From NCBI GenBank assembly GCA_019418225.1, contig DYCF01000038.1, forward strand, positions 37,791-47,895: a DNA stretch of 10,105 bases. The letters run 5' to 3'. This stretch comes from Clostridiales bacterium (GTDB lineage Bacteria > Bacillota > Clostridia > Lachnospirales > Cellulosilyticaceae). Shown one piece after another: positions 8,166-10,105 of the stretch. Within the stretch, counting starts at the first letter, position 1, and each line of letters begins with the position of its first letter. Under the pieces are notes generated by a model that saw only the letters and a list, made by a program, of their open reading frames with translations, did no database searches and had not been told where the DNA came from. The position numbers and the translations under genes are program-made.

Positions 8166-8212
8166 AAAGAGGAAGTCATACGAAATTAATTCGCATGACT
8201 TCCTCTTTTTTT
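8166..8212 (+). terminator. Strong rho-independent terminator ending the plus-strand operon
   Basis: A perfect 14-bp stem (8166-8179 with 8195-8208) is extended by four more pairs after one A/C mismatch, has a 5-nt loop (8185-8189), and ends in seven T residues (8206-8212). Read on the minus strand, the stem is followed by an imperfect T-rich stretch, so it could also stop transcripts from the convergent hcp gene. No better terminator is visible in the 88 nt between it and the hcp stop. Confidence 0.92.
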
Positions 8213-8300
8213 ACATTTAAAAGACTGTTATATGCTATTTAATAATAGTTACAATGACTTTACTTAATTCATTGGCGATAATAATATGTGTTTAAAGATT

Positions 8301-9956
8301 TTACAGACATTGTTTTAAGCAAGTTTTTAGGTCTTCATCAGGGGTACTGATAGGTGTAAGATTGAAGGTATCTACAAGATATTGCAAGACTCTAGGGCTT
8401 AAGAAAGCAGGCAAAGATGGTCCAAGATAAATACGTTTTACACCTAATGAAAGAAGGGCTAATAAATCAGCTACAGCCTTTTGTTCATACCAAGATAAAA
8501 TAATAGAAAGAGGTAAGCCATTTACATCTGTTTCAAAGGCATCGGCAAGTGCGGTGGCAATGGCAACAGCTGAATAGACATCATTACATTGACCGACATC
8601 TAGAAGCCTTGGAAGACCAGCTACTGTACCAAAATCTAATTTATTAAAGCGATATTTACCGCAAGCAAGTGTAAGAATGATGCAATCATCAGGAACTTTT
8701 TTAGCAAACTCAGTATAGTAGTTACGTCCCGGCCTTGCCCCATCACAGCCACCGATAACGAAGAAGTGACGAATCTTACCTTCTTTGACAGCTTTGACGA
8801 TTTCTTCGGCATGAGAAAGGGTAGCATGATGTCCAAAGCCTACAGTAATTTCATGTGGCGCTTGGTCTTCTTCGAAACCACCGAGTTCAAGTGCTTTTTC
8901 AATAATAGGGGTAAAGTCTTTTGTATTATCTTCAAGTGTAGGAATGAATTGTACACCGTCCCAACCTACAGTATTTGTGGTAAAGATGCGGTCTTTATAA
9001 GTTTCACGAGGGCGCATTAAACAGTTTGTGGTCATTAAGATACAACCAGGAATGCCATTAAACTGAGTTTGTTGATCTTGCCAAGCACCACCGAAGTTAC
9101 CGACAAGATGCTTAAACTTTTTAAGTTCAGGATAACCATGTGCAGGAAGCATTTCACCATGCGTATAGATGTTGATGCCCTTACCTTCTGTTTGCTCGAG
9201 AAGCATATATAAATCTTTAAGATCATGGCCTGAGACAATAATAAAAGGTCCTTTTTTGATATGCACATTTACTGTATGAGGACTAGGATTTTTAAAGCAT
9301 TCTGTATTGGCTTCATCTAAAGTTTTCATAACTTGAATACTCATGTCGCCTGTGCGCATGACCCATCTAATCATTTCTTCTACAGAAATATCATCTTTAG
9401 TAGCTGTTTCTAAGGCTCTAAAGTAAAACTGATCAACCTGATCATTGTAATAATTAAGGAAACGTGCTTGATGACCATAAGCACTAATCCCTTTAAGGCC
9501 ATAAACCATCGTTTGTCTTAAGGAACGAATATCTTCATTTAAGTCTTTATCAAACATAATACCGGCACGTTTTGAGTCTGCTAACATCTGTTCTCTTGTA
9601 TTACTTAAGTTATAAGTAGCAAACTCAGGGTATTCAATATCCATAGGTGCTTTTTGACGGAGTTCTTCTTTGATTTGTTGTGATTTTTTAAGCAGTTCTA
9701 TATGAACTTCTGCATCAAAGTTAACATTGGTTAAAGTAGTAAAAAGACAATCTTCTACGAATTTGACGATTTCTTTATCAATGAGTTCGCCGCGTTCAAT
9801 AAGAGGTACAGCATAACAGCTGATTCCCTTTAACTGATAAATAAGTAAGTCTTGTAGATTTGCGACTTCTGGAGTTTTTCCACAAACCCCTAATTTAGTA
9901 CATCCTTTGCCACCAGCTGTTTGTTCACATTGGTAACAAAACATAGGATAATCCAA
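8301..9956 (-). CDS. hcp: Hybrid cluster protein (hydroxylamine / NO reductase), class I
   Basis: A cytoplasmic Fe-S protein of 551 residues from the TTG at 9956, close to Desulfovibrio Hcp in length. Hcp reduces hydroxylamine and nitric oxide in anaerobes under nitrosative stress. The N-terminal cubane motif is C-x2-C-x8-C-x5-C (C7, C10, C19, C25), and the intact helical region after it marks class I. All hybrid-cluster ligands are visible, numbered from this start: H244 (SGHD), E268 (HGEM), C312 (TNC), C404 (GGCDG), C432 (ACGKYRF), C457 (GQCND) and E491 with K493 (WYEQK). The first three have the same numbers as in D. vulgaris Hcp. Start choice: the TTG at 9965 touches the AGGAGG site and cannot use it, the TTG at 9956 is 9 nt away, and the ATG at 9944 is 21 nt away. 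No hcr reductase gene is in the window. The gene is monocistronic as far as can be seen and convergent to the operon. Confidence 0.96.
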   Translation of the reverse strand: MDYPMFCYQCEQTAGGKGCTKLGVCGKTPEVANLQDLLIYQLKGISCYAVPLIERGELIDKEIVKFVEDCLFTTLTNVNFDAEVHIELLKKSQQIKEELRQKAPMDIEYPEFATYNLSNTREQMLADSKRAGIMFDKDLNEDIRSLRQTMVYGLKGISAYGHQARFLNYYNDQVDQFYFRALETATKDDISVEEMIRWVMRTGDMSIQVMKTLDEANTECFKNPSPHTVNVHIKKGPFIIVSGHDLKDLYMLLEQTEGKGINIYTHGEMLPAHGYPELKKFKHLVGNFGGAWQDQQTQFNGIPGCILMTTNCLMRPRETYKDRIFTTNTVGWDGVQFIPTLEDNTKDFTPIIEKALELGGFEEDQAPHEITVGFGHHATLSHAEEIVKAVKEGKIRHFFVIGGCDGARPGRNYYTEFAKKVPDDCIILTLACGKYRFNKLDFGTVAGLPRLLDVGQCNDVYSAVAIATALADAFETDVNGLPLSIILSWYEQKAVADLLALLSLGVKRIYLGPSLPAFLSPRVLQYLVDTFNLTPISTPDEDLKTCLKQCL

Positions 9957-9965
9957 TATATACAA

Positions 9966-9971
9966 CCTCCT
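9966..9971 (-). promoter_or_regulatory. Shine-Dalgarno site deciding the hcp start
   Basis: AGGAGG on the minus strand (9971-9966). Its spacing of 9 nt to the TTG at 9956 is standard, whereas the TTG at 9965 directly abuts it and the first ATG (9944) is too far. If the ATG were used, the protein would begin MFCYQCEQ, as in many Hcp proteins. Confidence 0.75.
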
Positions 9972-9999
9972 TTTAGTAAGAAAAATAATAATTTATAAA

Positions 10000-10029
10000 T
10001 ACAAATAAATCATATACATATAGTGTCAA
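10000..10029 (-). promoter_or_regulatory. Possible hcp promoter with consensus -35 and poor -10
   Basis: On the minus strand a perfect TTGACA occupies 10029-10024. At the right distance (17-18 bp) only ATTTGT or TTTGTA is found, a poor -10. The leader to the start would be short. The region 9966-10105 is otherwise very AT-rich. I found no clean CRP/FNR-type (HcpR) or NsrR palindrome, although regulation by one of these would be expected for hcp. Confidence 0.3.
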
Positions 10030-10105
10030 ATTAGAGGATATATTATTCTGAATCATAAGCGTAAACTTAAAACTAAATCTTTCCAGTAACAAAAATAATA
10101 AAAAT

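Noticed and set aside
8252..8274. CAATGA / TCATTG inverted repeat (6 bp) as an hcp terminator
   Set aside because: The stem is short and AT-rich, and no T-run follows on the minus strand; the 8166-8212 hairpin is a far better candidate.
8766..9020. 84-codon plus-strand reading frame inside hcp
   Set aside because: It lies antisense to well-conserved Hcp sequence that includes the C312 region, and has no family features; it is a shadow frame.

Overview
The window looks like a low-GC, anaerobic Firmicute of the Clostridia, possibly a Lachnospirales or Cellulosilyticum-type organism. The base composition is AT-rich, Shine-Dalgarno sites are strong AGGAGG types, two genes start with TTG, and a class I (clostridial/Desulfovibrio-type) hybrid cluster protein is present. 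The genus is a guess from style, not from a search.

Layout. Positions 1-191 hold two near-identical 96-bp tandem units, each containing a 9-bp inverted repeat. A perfect TATAAT (197-202) and a strong RBS follow. Four plus-strand genes then run in the same direction: a 12-TM MMPL/RND-type exporter (246-2681); a 1328-residue surface protein (2665-6651) that overlaps it by 17 bp; a DUF368 membrane protein of the PopT-like polyprenyl-phosphate transporter family (6731-7615); and a small secreted helical protein of unknown function (7682-8152). A strong intrinsic terminator at 8166-8212 closes this run. The convergent gene hcp (hybrid cluster protein, 8301-9956, minus strand) fills the rest, with its upstream region at 9966-10105.

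How the genes may work together. The exporter and the large surface protein are translationally overlapping and almost certainly act together at the envelope. The surface protein has a signal peptide, a GLUG-type beta-solenoid, about 560 residues of helical coiled coil, a second GLUG solenoid block, a small C-terminal domain and a single membrane anchor. A long helical stalk beside an MMPL pump recalls the pairing of MMPL exporters with YhgE/Pip-like coiled-coil proteins, but here the helical part is inserted into a beta-solenoid. The DUF368 protein suggests a link to undecaprenyl-phosphate recycling. The joint function (envelope lipid or polymer export and assembly) is inference. hcp is a separate unit for nitrosative/hydroxylamine stress.

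The least explained parts are the tandem 96-bp units upstream of the exporter, which show one compensatory base-pair change between copies, and the split-solenoid surface protein.
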